Shown here one piece after another: positions 44,299 to 52,135 of a stretch of DNA of 64,000 bases (position 1 is the stretch's first letter; every line of letters starts with the position of its first letter). The stretch covers positions 47,000-110,999 of the forward strand of contig JAJFLA010000031.1 of the NCBI GenBank assembly GCA_021772935.1, written 5' to 3'. Under the pieces are notes generated by a model, which searched no databases, had not been told where the DNA came from, and saw nothing but the letters and a program-made list of their open reading frames with translations. The translations under genes were made by a program, and so were the position numbers. This DNA is from Gammaproteobacteria bacterium (GTDB lineage: Bacteria; Pseudomonadota; Gammaproteobacteria; Xanthomonadales; SZUA-36).

Positions 44299-44856
44299 AT
44301 GCAAAACACCAAGTTTCAGCGAGTCATTAACCACATGGAAGAAGGCTTGATGGCATTGTTCCTGGCGATAATGACTTTTTTGACCGCGCTGCAGGTAGTG
44401 TTGCGTTATGTTTTCAACAGCGGTCTGATCTGGTCGTTGGAAGCAACGACCTATGCCTTTGCCTGGCTGGTGTTGTTGGGCATGGCCTATGGTGTTAGGA
44501 CCCGGAGCCATATTGCCGTTGAGCTGGTAATGTCAAGACTGCAGGGGCCAGCCCATCGATACGCAACTTTTTTGACTTTACTGATCTGCGTTGTTTATTC
44601 CCTGTTGATGTTTTACGGCAGCCTGGTTTTTGTTCTTCGTCTGTTTGAGCTGGGAAACGAGGCTCGTGACCTTCCCATTGCGCGCTGGTTATTAAACTTC
44701 ATGTTGCCATTGGGGTTCGCTTTGCTGACGCTGCGTTTTTTGGAACTGGGCTGGTTGTTCGTCAAGGGCAGCATCAAACATCTTGGTTTCGGGGAGCAGG
44801 AATCCACCGTGCTGTTGGATGATGAGAATCTGACTGGTGGGAAATCAGACCGATGA
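44299..44856 (+). CDS. dctQ: TRAP transporter small permease (DctQ type)
   Basis: This 185-residue membrane protein has four hydrophobic segments. DctQ-typical features are FLTALQVVLRYVFNSGLIWSLE in helix 2 and the EATTYAFAWLVLLGMAYGVR helix, followed by RTRSHIAVELV. ATG 44299 was chosen; the longer frame overlaps dctP. It shares four bases (ATGA) with dctM. It forms the membrane complex with DctM, though its precise role in transport is not fully established. Confidence 0.9.
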   Translation: MQNTKFQRVINHMEEGLMALFLAIMTFLTALQVVLRYVFNSGLIWSLEATTYAFAWLVLLGMAYGVRTRSHIAVELVMSRLQGPAHRYATFLTLLICVVYSLLMFYGSLVFVLRLFELGNEARDLPIARWLLNFMLPLGFALLTLRFLELGWLFVKGSIKHLGFGEQESTVLLDDENLTGGKSDR

Positions 44857-46127
44857 CTGGTTTGTTTTTGGTCGTTGCGCTGTTTGTTTGCCTGTTACTG
44901 GGTGTGCCCATTGCCGTATCCCTTGGCTTTGCAAGTATTACCACGCTTTTGCTGTTTTCTGATCAATCCCTGGTGTCTCTGGCACAAAAATTTTCCCATA
45001 CCATGCAAGTTTATCCGCTGCTGGCTGTGCCGTTTTTCATCCTGGCGGGAACGCTGATGACTTCCGGTGGCGTCGCCAAACGCATGATTGAGTTTGCCAA
45101 TGCTCTGGTGGGTCATATGCACGGTGGCTTAGCGATGGCCTCGGTTCTGGCTTGCATGTTGTTTGCCGCGGTGTCTGGTTCATCACCGGCCACTGTAGTT
45201 GCGATTGGCAGTATTGTGATTGCGGGCATGGTCAACATGGGATACACACGAAAGTTTGCCGCCGGTGTAATCTGTAATGCTGGAACCCTGGGTATATTGA
45301 TTCCGCCTTCAATTGTCATGGTGGTGTATGCAGCAGCCACTGAAACCTCAACAGGTGCGCTCTTTATTGCCGGCGTTCTGCCCGGTATATTGTTGGCGTC
45401 TGTGATGATGCTGGCTATCTACCTGATTGCCCGGCTGCGAAAAATACCACGCCAGCCCTGGCATGGCTGGGGTCAGGTATGGGTCACCGGACGCAGGGCG
45501 ATCTGGGGTATGTCTCTGGTATTTATTATCCTCGGGGGTATTTATTCTGGCGCCTTTACACCCACTGAAGCTGCTGCAGTATCGGCCGTCTATGCCTTGA
45601 TCATAGCGCTATACGTGCATCGGGATATCGGTTGGAAAGAACTGCCAAAAGCCTTTGTTGAAAGTGCCAAGATAACGGCGATGTTGATGTTCATTATTGC
45701 CAACGCTTATTTGTTTGCCTTTGTACTGACCACCGAACAAATTCCACAACTGGCCTCACAGACGATAATTGGTATGGGTTTACCACCCTGGGCCTTTTTG
45801 CTGGTGGTCAATGTATTGTTGCTGATTGCCGGTAACTTTATGGAGCCCTCCTCAGTGATTCTGATCTTGGCGCCCATCGTGTTTCCGATCGCTATGAGCA
45901 TGGGCATTGACCCTGTGCACCTCGGTATCATCATGGTGGTTAACCTTGAGATTGGCATGGTGACACCACCGGTGGGCTTAAACTTGTTTGTAACTGCTGG
46001 TGTCGCCAGGATGCCAATAGAACAGGTGATCATGGCCGCTTTGCCGTGGCTGTTAATTTTGCTCAGCGTTCTGATCATCGTAACCTATGTGCCGATAATC
46101 TCTTTGCTGTTGCCCGGATTAATGTAG
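44853..46127 (+). CDS. dctM: TRAP transporter large permease (DctM type)
   Basis: This 424-residue permease has about 12 segments and forms the sodium-coupled transport channel. Typical DctM motifs are MTSGGVAKRMIEFANALVGH, AAVSGSSPATVVAIGSIVI, GILIPPSIVMVVYA and LEIGMVTPPVGLNLFVTAG. It overlaps dctQ by four bases. The TRAP set probably delivers the substrate handled by the M24 and dehydrogenase genes that follow. Confidence 0.94.
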   Translation: MTGLFLVVALFVCLLLGVPIAVSLGFASITTLLLFSDQSLVSLAQKFSHTMQVYPLLAVPFFILAGTLMTSGGVAKRMIEFANALVGHMHGGLAMASVLACMLFAAVSGSSPATVVAIGSIVIAGMVNMGYTRKFAAGVICNAGTLGILIPPSIVMVVYAAATETSTGALFIAGVLPGILLASVMMLAIYLIARLRKIPRQPWHGWGQVWVTGRRAIWGMSLVFIILGGIYSGAFTPTEAAAVSAVYALIIALYVHRDIGWKELPKAFVESAKITAMLMFIIANAYLFAFVLTTEQIPQLASQTIIGMGLPPWAFLLVVNVLLLIAGNFMEPSSVILILAPIVFPIAMSMGIDPVHLGIIMVVNLEIGMVTPPVGLNLFVTAGVARMPIEQVIMAALPWLLILLSVLIIVTYVPIISLLLPGLM

Positions 46128-46155
46128 ACGTGAGTGCTTACACAAGCCTGCAGCC

Positions 46156-46169
46156 GTGCAAACGACTGC
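46156..46169. promoter_or_regulatory. Operator-like site before the second M24 gene
   Basis: TGCAAACGACTGCA matches TGCAAACGTTTGCA at 12 of 14 positions and lies 86 bases before the M24 start. The surrounding CTGCAG-CCG repeats could also form a hairpin, so it may serve as an operator, a terminator for the TRAP operon, or both. Confidence 0.4.
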
Positions 46170-46255
46170 AGCCGTTTAAATAAATGACGTATCCTATTAA
46201 TGTTCAGCTTTGTAGTGATTGAAATTAGCCAGTAAACCTGCCAGGAAACAAAACC

Positions 46256-47557
46256 ATGGAATCGCATCTCCACGACCCGAAAATCATTAGACTTGAAGAT
46301 ATTGACCCACACCATGAGTGGTCACGGGCACTGCGCGCACCGGGCACGATGAATGTCGACTTCGAAGAGCGTATCAATTTTCAACGTCTTCACAGGTACC
46401 GTCTGGGCCGCACCCGGATGGCGCTACGTAATTCCGATCTCGGCTCTTTGTTGACGTTTGACAACAACAATATTCGCTACATTACCAGCACAGCGATTGG
46501 AGAGTGGGCGCGAGACAAAATGGCTCGGTTTTCCCTGGTACCGGCTGATGGTGACCCGCACTTGTGGGACTTTGGTTCAGCCGCGGCACACCACAGAATT
46601 TACGCTCCCTGGCTCAAGCCATCCTGCTGTCATGCGGGCATGGTTGGTCTACGTGGTACCGTCGCACCTGAGTCCGGTTTGATGCAACGTGCTGCCCTGG
46701 AGATCAAGGACGTGCTAATCCAAAATGGTGTGGCAGACCAGCCGGTTGGTGTGGACCTGGTCGAGCCTGCGATGTTGTTTGAGTTACAAAAAGTGGGTTT
46801 GAATGTGGTCGACGGTCAGCAAACCATGCTGGACGCACGTGAAATCAAGAGCATGGACGAAATCATGCTGCTTAATACCGCGGCCTCGATGGTCGATGGC
46901 ACCTATGACATGATCCACGAAATGTTGCGTCCTGGTGTGCGTGAGTCAGACATCGTAGCGGCAGCCAACAAGATGCTCTATGAAATGGGTTCAGATGATG
47001 TTGAGGCCATCAATGCGGTCGCAGGCGAACGCTGTAGTCCGCACCCGCATAACTTTACAGATCGTTTGATTCGCCCCGGTGACCAGGCCTTTTTTGACAT
47101 CATTCAGGCCTACATGGGCTATCGCACCTGTTATTACCGAACGTTTAATGTCGGGCGGGCGACAGATTCGCAACGCGATGCGTACAAACAGGCCCGAGAG
47201 TGGATCGACAACGCAATTGCCATGGTTCGTCCGGGTGTTGGCACTGATCAGATCGCCAAGGTATTTCCAAAAGCTGAGGAGTTTGGGTTTTCAAATGAAA
47301 TGGAGGCCTTTGCATTACAGTTCTGCCATGGACTAGGTGTGGCATTGCACGAACGGCCGATCGTCAGCCGACTGGTTTCACTGGAAGCACCCCAGGAAAT
47401 CAAGGAAGGTATGGTATTTGCGCTTGAAACCTATTGCCCTGCTTCAGATGGTTTCTCAGCCGCACGTATTGAAGAAGAAGTTGTTGTCACCAATGATGGT
47501 TGCAGGGTGATTACGTTGTTTCCCGCAGATGAATTGCCCATTTCCAACCCGTATTAA
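46256..47557 (+). CDS. M24 (aminopeptidase P/creatinase-like) protein with a Cys-substituted metal ligand (second copy)
   Basis: This 433-residue paralogue of the protein at 25820 has an added N-terminal segment of about 20 residues. Asp281, His358, Glu391 and Glu406 occupy metal-ligand positions, but the second Asp is Cys292 (GYRTCYYRTF). CHGLG replaces the common GHGIG. The shared substitution defines an M24 subgroup whose activity is not obvious; DMSP lyase DddP and creatinase show that the fold supports non-peptidase chemistry. It lies between the TRAP operon and the LacI regulator. Confidence 0.86.
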   Translation: MESHLHDPKIIRLEDIDPHHEWSRALRAPGTMNVDFEERINFQRLHRYRLGRTRMALRNSDLGSLLTFDNNNIRYITSTAIGEWARDKMARFSLVPADGDPHLWDFGSAAAHHRIYAPWLKPSCCHAGMVGLRGTVAPESGLMQRAALEIKDVLIQNGVADQPVGVDLVEPAMLFELQKVGLNVVDGQQTMLDAREIKSMDEIMLLNTAASMVDGTYDMIHEMLRPGVRESDIVAAANKMLYEMGSDDVEAINAVAGERCSPHPHNFTDRLIRPGDQAFFDIIQAYMGYRTCYYRTFNVGRATDSQRDAYKQAREWIDNAIAMVRPGVGTDQIAKVFPKAEEFGFSNEMEAFALQFCHGLGVALHERPIVSRLVSLEAPQEIKEGMVFALETYCPASDGFSAARIEEEVVVTNDGCRVITLFPADELPISNPY

Positions 47558-47575
47558 CCTGATATCCAGTGTAGA

Positions 47576-48601
47576 TCAGGTGCGGGGCTTGGCCGTCGAG
47601 CCCCGCACCACGAGCTTCGGCTTCAGTTTAATCGTTTCACTATCTATTTGCGGGTCACGGATCAAATTCAATAACAGCTGTGCGGCCTTTGCACCCATCT
47701 CATCGAGAGGGATTTGAACTGTTGTCAACGGCGGGGAAAGCCTGTCCATAAAAGGCGTGTCGTTGAAGCCAGTTACCGATATGTCCTGTGGGCACCGTAG
47801 TTCAGATTCTTGCAAAGCATCGAAACAACCCAGTGCCAACAGATCATTGGCCGCCACAACGGCACTGAAATGCCGATGTTTTTTTAGTAAGGAAAGAAAA
47901 CCAAGATGGCCTTCTGGCTCTGTGAATGCGGCGCAATTAACGATCAGTTCAGGGTCCGGTTCAAGCCCGTGTGCACGCATAATTTTCTTAAAAGCCTGGT
48001 GGCGGTCTCGTCCAGTGGAGGTGTCTGGTGGCCCACCAAGGTAAGCAATACTGCGATGGCCCAGTTCAAGAAGATGCTCAATGGCCAGGCTGATGCCCTT
48101 TTCGTCGTCGTTAATCACTTCAGTGACTGCGTGGCTGTCAATACTTCGATTGACCAGTACAAGGGGTATTTGCTCGTCTATGCAGGTGTTGACGGCCAAA
48201 TCCTTTCTATGGGCGGTTGCGAGGATCAGGCCATCCACATGGCGGGACTTCATGGAATCCAGGATTGCGTGCTCATCTTTTTTATTGTTGTCGGAATCGG
48301 CGAGTATGGCAATGTAACCGCGTTCGCCCAGTGAGCGCTCAATGCCCCTCACGATGGGTGGAAAAATCGGGTTGGTCAGATCTGGAATTAAAACACCTAC
48401 CGTGTAGGAACGTCCGGTGCGGAGTCCGGAGGCCATTGGGCTGCGCTTATAACCCATTTCGCTCGCAATGCTGGTCACGCGTTCAGCAACGGGTCTGGAT
48501 ACCATGGACGCGGTATCAGGATTCAGAACCCTGGAAACGGTTGAAGGGTGCACGCCTGCTTTCGCCGCAACATCCTTGATGTTAACTTTTTTCTTTGCCA
48601 T
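47576..48601 (-). CDS. LacI-family transcriptional regulator
   Basis: This 341-residue protein has an N-terminal LacI helix-turn-helix (VNIKDVAAKAGVHPSTVSRV, then hinge residues to about 60). A periplasmic-binding-like effector domain follows (TVGVLIPDLTNPIFPPIVRG; VTGFNDTPFMDRLSPPLTTV). The start ATG 48601 removes eight residues from a TTG-started frame. Perfect TGCAAACGTTTGCA palindromes at 39602 and 49506 and weaker ones at 43122 and 46156 are natural targets. It would control the second TonB receptor, CMD/TRAP, M24 and the dehydrogenase operon. The effector is unknown. Confidence 0.93.
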   Translation of the reverse strand: MAKKKVNIKDVAAKAGVHPSTVSRVLNPDTASMVSRPVAERVTSIASEMGYKRSPMASGLRTGRSYTVGVLIPDLTNPIFPPIVRGIERSLGERGYIAILADSDNNKKDEHAILDSMKSRHVDGLILATAHRKDLAVNTCIDEQIPLVLVNRSIDSHAVTEVINDDEKGISLAIEHLLELGHRSIAYLGGPPDTSTGRDRHQAFKKIMRAHGLEPDPELIVNCAAFTEPEGHLGFLSLLKKHRHFSAVVAANDLLALGCFDALQESELRCPQDISVTGFNDTPFMDRLSPPLTTVQIPLDEMGAKAAQLLLNLIRDPQIDSETIKLKPKLVVRGSTAKPRT

Positions 48602-48639
48602 CACACGCTTTGGTTTGGAATCCAATTCGTTTAGTCTGC

Positions 48640-49389
48640 TTAAAGGAAGTCTATGATCAGCTTGAACTCCATCAATACAAAAAGCACAACAAGTATGCGA
48701 TTGAACGTGTGATCACTAATTTTACCTGAATACCTGATACCCAGCTGGGTGAAAAGTAAAGTCGGCACCACGGCGCCCAACCCGATGAACAGTCTGTCTG
48801 GTGTCATCAGCTCAACTTGTACCATACTAGTGAGCTGGGCAACTGAGAACAACAGGAAAGTGAACGCAGCGGTAAATGCATAAGACTCCCGAGTTAAGCC
48901 CCCGGTATGATAATACGGGCCAACGATAGGTGCGGAAATTCCTGTTGCACCCTGTATTGTGCCAGCTGATGCCCCCAAAACACCTGACAGCCACCGGGGT
49001 ATACGGAATAGTTTAACGTCGGCACGACCTGAAAAATATTGAATCAGGTAGGCCCCAAGACACGTAGCCAAGGTTAGCTTTAGCCAGCGATCATCCAGTG
49101 CGGATAACAACCATGTACCCAAAACCCCGCCCACAAAGCCAGTAATCAGAAAGGTCTTGTGCGTAGCCAGAAGGTGCCACTTGCGGTGTGTTAACACAAC
49201 CAGGCTGTTGGCTGCCAGGCCAGGTAACACCATTAACACAACGGCATTTTCGACACTGGTAAATGATGCCATCATGGGTACCGCCAGTATTGGCAGACCA
49301 ACACCCGTGAGCCCCTTAAATATGGATCCCATTGCAATAGCAAGCATGGCCAGAACCAGTAAGCCGAGACCGATGCCTGTCAGGTCCAT
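48640..49389 (-). CDS. TSUP (TauE/SafE)-family membrane permease
   Basis: This 249-residue membrane protein has about seven or eight hydrophobic segments. TSUP hallmarks are GLTGVGLPILAVPMMASF near residue 30 and the second-repeat GTIQGATGISAPIVGPYYHT near residue 142. Family members export or import sulfite, sulfoacetate, taurine-derived or other organosulfur anions. It is divergent from the dehydrogenase operon across a promoter with a LacI-type operator, so it may share its regulation. In an organism oxidising sulfur, sulfite export is plausible but not shown. Confidence 0.85.
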   Translation of the reverse strand: MDLTGIGLGLLVLAMLAIAMGSIFKGLTGVGLPILAVPMMASFTSVENAVVLMVLPGLAANSLVVLTHRKWHLLATHKTFLITGFVGGVLGTWLLSALDDRWLKLTLATCLGAYLIQYFSGRADVKLFRIPRWLSGVLGASAGTIQGATGISAPIVGPYYHTGGLTRESYAFTAAFTFLLFSVAQLTSMVQVELMTPDRLFIGLGAVVPTLLFTQLGIRYSGKISDHTFNRILVVLFVLMEFKLIIDFL

Positions 49390-49505
49390 GCTGATCTGCT
49401 ATCGCCACGTGTGAATTCATCGGGTTTTCTAAATTTTTGAGACATAGAACAGCTCTTTTTATAGGTATGGGTTTGCGTTGGCCGGGTGAAGGACTATAAT
49501 TGACC

Positions 49506-49519
49506 TGCAAACGTTTGCA
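49506..49519. promoter_or_regulatory. LacI-type operator before the dehydrogenase operon
   Basis: TGCAAACGTTTGCA, a perfect palindrome identical to that at 39602, lies 39 bases before the dehydrogenase start and 117 bases before the divergent TSUP gene. Close placement to the start suits repression. Confidence 0.8.
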
Positions 49520-49558
49520 TAACTACATCATAGATCATCAACAGGCTTTCAACAAATC

Positions 49559-50494
49559 ATGACTGACAAAAACCTAAGACAGTACACCATTGGCTGGATC
49601 GGAACCGGACGTATGGGCTTTGCCATGGCAAAGCGTTTGCTGCAAGCCGGTTGTGATGTCAGTGTTTACAACCGTACAAAAGCCAAAGCAGAGCCCTTAC
49701 AGGAATACGGTGCAAAGGTGGTCGATACACCGGCCGAGCTCGCAGATCGTGACATTATATTTACCATGGTTTCCGGCCCGGCTGATCTTTACAGTGTGGT
49801 TTGTGGTGAACAGGGTGTGTTGAGTGGTTCTGCTACACCCGGCTTGATGATTGACGCATCCAGCGTGTCAGAGGACGGCTCCTTAAGGGTCAGGGTGGCA
49901 CTGAATGAACGGGGTTGTGACATGCTGTCGGCACCGGTCAGTGGAAACGCCAAGGTCATCAAGGCGGGCCGTTTGACCATCGTTGTTTCCGGCCCTAAGC
50001 CCGCGTTTGTTAAGGCCGAACCTTTTCTTGATGAAATAGGCGAAGGTGTGACATATGTCGGTGAAGGCGAGTTGGCGAGGATGGTAAAGATCTGTCACAA
50101 CGTATTGTTGGGTGTGGTGACTCAAAGTCTTGCCGAAATCCTGGTGCTGGCGGAAAAAGGCGGCGTGTCACGCCATGCACTACTGGATTTTATCAACAAC
50201 AGCGTGATGGGATCGATGTTTTCGCGATATAAATCGCCCGCTTTTGTGAACCTGGACTGGACACCAACCTTTACTCCGGTTCTGTTGCGCAAGGATCTTG
50301 ACCTCGGTCTCGCTGCTGGTGAAAAACTGGGTGTACCATTACCTGTTACCGAATCCACCCGAGAACAGGTACAAAACTCCATCGATGCCGGGCACACGGA
50401 TTGCGATTTTGGAATCCTGCTGGAGATGCAGGCACTGGCCTCAGGTCTGGAGCTTTGCTCTGAGGATATCAGGGTTGATGATGGTTTGAGTTAG
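49559..50494 (+). CDS. NAD(P)-dependent beta-hydroxyacid dehydrogenase (HIBADH family, second)
   Basis: This 311-residue protein has TIGWIGTGRMGFAMAKRLLQ at the N-terminus, the substrate motif LSAPVSGNAKVIKAGRLT and the catalytic Lys in MVKICHNVLLGVVTQS. It differs from the copy at 28223 in the substrate loop (SGN against LGRP), so the substrates need not be identical. It leads an apparent operon with the amidohydrolase (34 bases on) and the molybdenum hydroxylase genes, under a LacI-type operator. Confidence 0.9.
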   Translation: MTDKNLRQYTIGWIGTGRMGFAMAKRLLQAGCDVSVYNRTKAKAEPLQEYGAKVVDTPAELADRDIIFTMVSGPADLYSVVCGEQGVLSGSATPGLMIDASSVSEDGSLRVRVALNERGCDMLSAPVSGNAKVIKAGRLTIVVSGPKPAFVKAEPFLDEIGEGVTYVGEGELARMVKICHNVLLGVVTQSLAEILVLAEKGGVSRHALLDFINNSVMGSMFSRYKSPAFVNLDWTPTFTPVLLRKDLDLGLAAGEKLGVPLPVTESTREQVQNSIDAGHTDCDFGILLEMQALASGLELCSEDIRVDDGLS

Positions 50495-50528
50495 TTAATA
50501 TGGGGTGCATATTTAGTGAGAAAGGCTG

Positions 50529-51647
50529 ATGAAACGTAGAGACTTTGTCAAAAACATCTCGGCGATTGCGGGTATCGGTTTCATACCCTGTGGATTGGCG
50601 GGTATACAAGGCCCAGAAAAGGGACACGGCCCCAAACAGCGACGCCAGGTGATGGTCAGTGGTAAACGCATGCTGACGGTGGATATACACTGCCACAGTT
50701 ATGTGCACGATGTATGGCCACTCATTAGTGATAGTGAAGAAATCGGCTACTTGCGGCCATTATTAAAATCACCAGTACGTGAAAAAATCGCGATTCCAAA
50801 CGTTGAGTTCCGTTTGGCGCAAATGGATCAACAAGGTATCGATATTCAGGCGGTCAGTCTGCATGTAGGCCAGTACCATCACTGGGCAGACCATGACCTG
50901 GCCAGTCAGATCGTGTCCATCCAAAATGAAAAAATTGCCGAACTTTGCAGTAGCCATCCGGATCGATTTGTGGGTCTCGGTGCTGTCGCACTACAGCACC
51001 CCGAACTGGCTGCGCAGCAAATGAGACATGCGGTCAAGCACCTCGACATGCGCGGCTTCATGATCACCGGCAGCGTCAACGGCATGGAGTTGTCGGATCC
51101 AAAACTGCACCCATTCTGGGCTGCGGCCGAAGAGCTTGGCATTGTTATATTCATCCACCCACGCAACTTTCCGGCCGGTCAGTCACGTCTGGGCGGTAAT
51201 GGTCGTCTGGACAATGTCATTGGTAACCCGCTGGAAACCACCATCGCATTGTCACACCTGATTTTCGAGGGAACGCTGGATCGTTTTCCCGGTGTAAAAA
51301 TATGTGCCGCTCATGGTGGGGGTTACCTGCCGTCATACTCGGGTCGTTCGGATCATTGCATTGAGCATGCATCAAAATTTTGCAAAGCTGTCGGAAAGTT
51401 ACCGAGTCGTTACCTCAAAGAACAACTGTATTTTGACTCGCTGGTTTACACCACAGAGATACTGGACCACCTGATCAGCCAGGTGGGTGCCGACCGTATC
51501 GTACTGGGCACTGATTTTCCCTTCGAGATGGGTAATGCCGAGGCGGTTGACCACGTGTTGTCAGTGCCAGGTCTTTCCGACCAGGCACGAGAGGCGATTC
51601 TTGGTGGTACCGCGGCCGGACTCCTTGGCATCAAAGAAACCGCCTGA
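50529..51647 (+). CDS. Amidohydrolase-2 (ACMSD-like) family protein with Tat-like leader
   Basis: This 372-residue TIM-barrel amidohydrolase has the metal motif VDIHCHS near residue 51, the third His in IVIFIHPRNFP, a further His in ICAAHGGGYLPSY, and the final Asp in IVLGTDFPFEMG. These suit the ACMSD/gamma-resorcylate decarboxylase branch, which decarboxylates or hydrolyses substrates with Zn. The leader MKRRDFVKN plus ISAIAGIGFIP resembles a twin-arginine signal, suggesting export as for the molybdenum enzyme downstream. Substrate unknown; the following gene starts 14 bases later. Confidence 0.88.
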   Translation: MKRRDFVKNISAIAGIGFIPCGLAGIQGPEKGHGPKQRRQVMVSGKRMLTVDIHCHSYVHDVWPLISDSEEIGYLRPLLKSPVREKIAIPNVEFRLAQMDQQGIDIQAVSLHVGQYHHWADHDLASQIVSIQNEKIAELCSSHPDRFVGLGAVALQHPELAAQQMRHAVKHLDMRGFMITGSVNGMELSDPKLHPFWAAAEELGIVIFIHPRNFPAGQSRLGGNGRLDNVIGNPLETTIALSHLIFEGTLDRFPGVKICAAHGGGYLPSYSGRSDHCIEHASKFCKAVGKLPSRYLKEQLYFDSLVYTTEILDHLISQVGADRIVLGTDFPFEMGNAEAVDHVLSVPGLSDQAREAILGGTAAGLLGIKETA

Positions 51648-51661
51648 TTGAAGCGTCTGTT

Positions 51662-52135
51662 ATGACAATCAATTTCAAGCTTAACGACAAAGCGGTTAGC
51701 CTGGATATCGACCCTAAAACACCCTTGCTCGAAGCTTTGCGTAATGACTTCGAACTCAACGGCCCGAAATTTGGCTGCGGGCTGGCACAATGCGGCGCCT
51801 GTTCGGTATTGCTCGAAGGTGAAGCGGTCAGATCCTGTGTTATTCCAGTTGCCGCAGTCAATGGCCTGAACGTGACGACGCTGGAAGGCCTGGGTAATCA
51901 ACAGAATCCGCATGTCTTGCAGCTTGCGTTTATTGAAGAGCAGGCTATGCAATGTGGTTACTGCAGCAATGGCATGATTATTAATGCTGCGGCACTGCTC
52001 TCCCGTAACCAGACACCGGAAAAAAAGGACATTGATAAAGCGCTTGCAGCTAACCTCTGTCGCTGCGGGGCGCATCCGCGTATCGTTCGCGCTATTCAAC
52101 GTGCTGCCAAAAGCTTGACCAAGGATGTCACGTGA
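51662..52135 (+). CDS. [2Fe-2S] small subunit of a molybdenum hydroxylase
   Basis: This 157-residue protein has the plant-type [2Fe-2S] motif GCGLAQCGACSVLLEGEAVRSC (given in part: CGLAQCGACSV) near residue 40. The second cluster has QCGYCSNGMI and NLCRCGAHPRIV. This is the IorA/aldehyde dehydrogenase small-subunit pattern. It passes electrons from the molybdenum subunit encoded next. The ORFs overlap by four bases, so they are co-translated. No separate FAD subunit is present, as in isoquinoline 1-oxidoreductase-type enzymes that feed a cytochrome. Confidence 0.93.
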   Translation: MTINFKLNDKAVSLDIDPKTPLLEALRNDFELNGPKFGCGLAQCGACSVLLEGEAVRSCVIPVAAVNGLNVTTLEGLGNQQNPHVLQLAFIEEQAMQCGYCSNGMIINAAALLSRNQTPEKKDIDKALAANLCRCGAHPRIVRAIQRAAKSLTKDVT

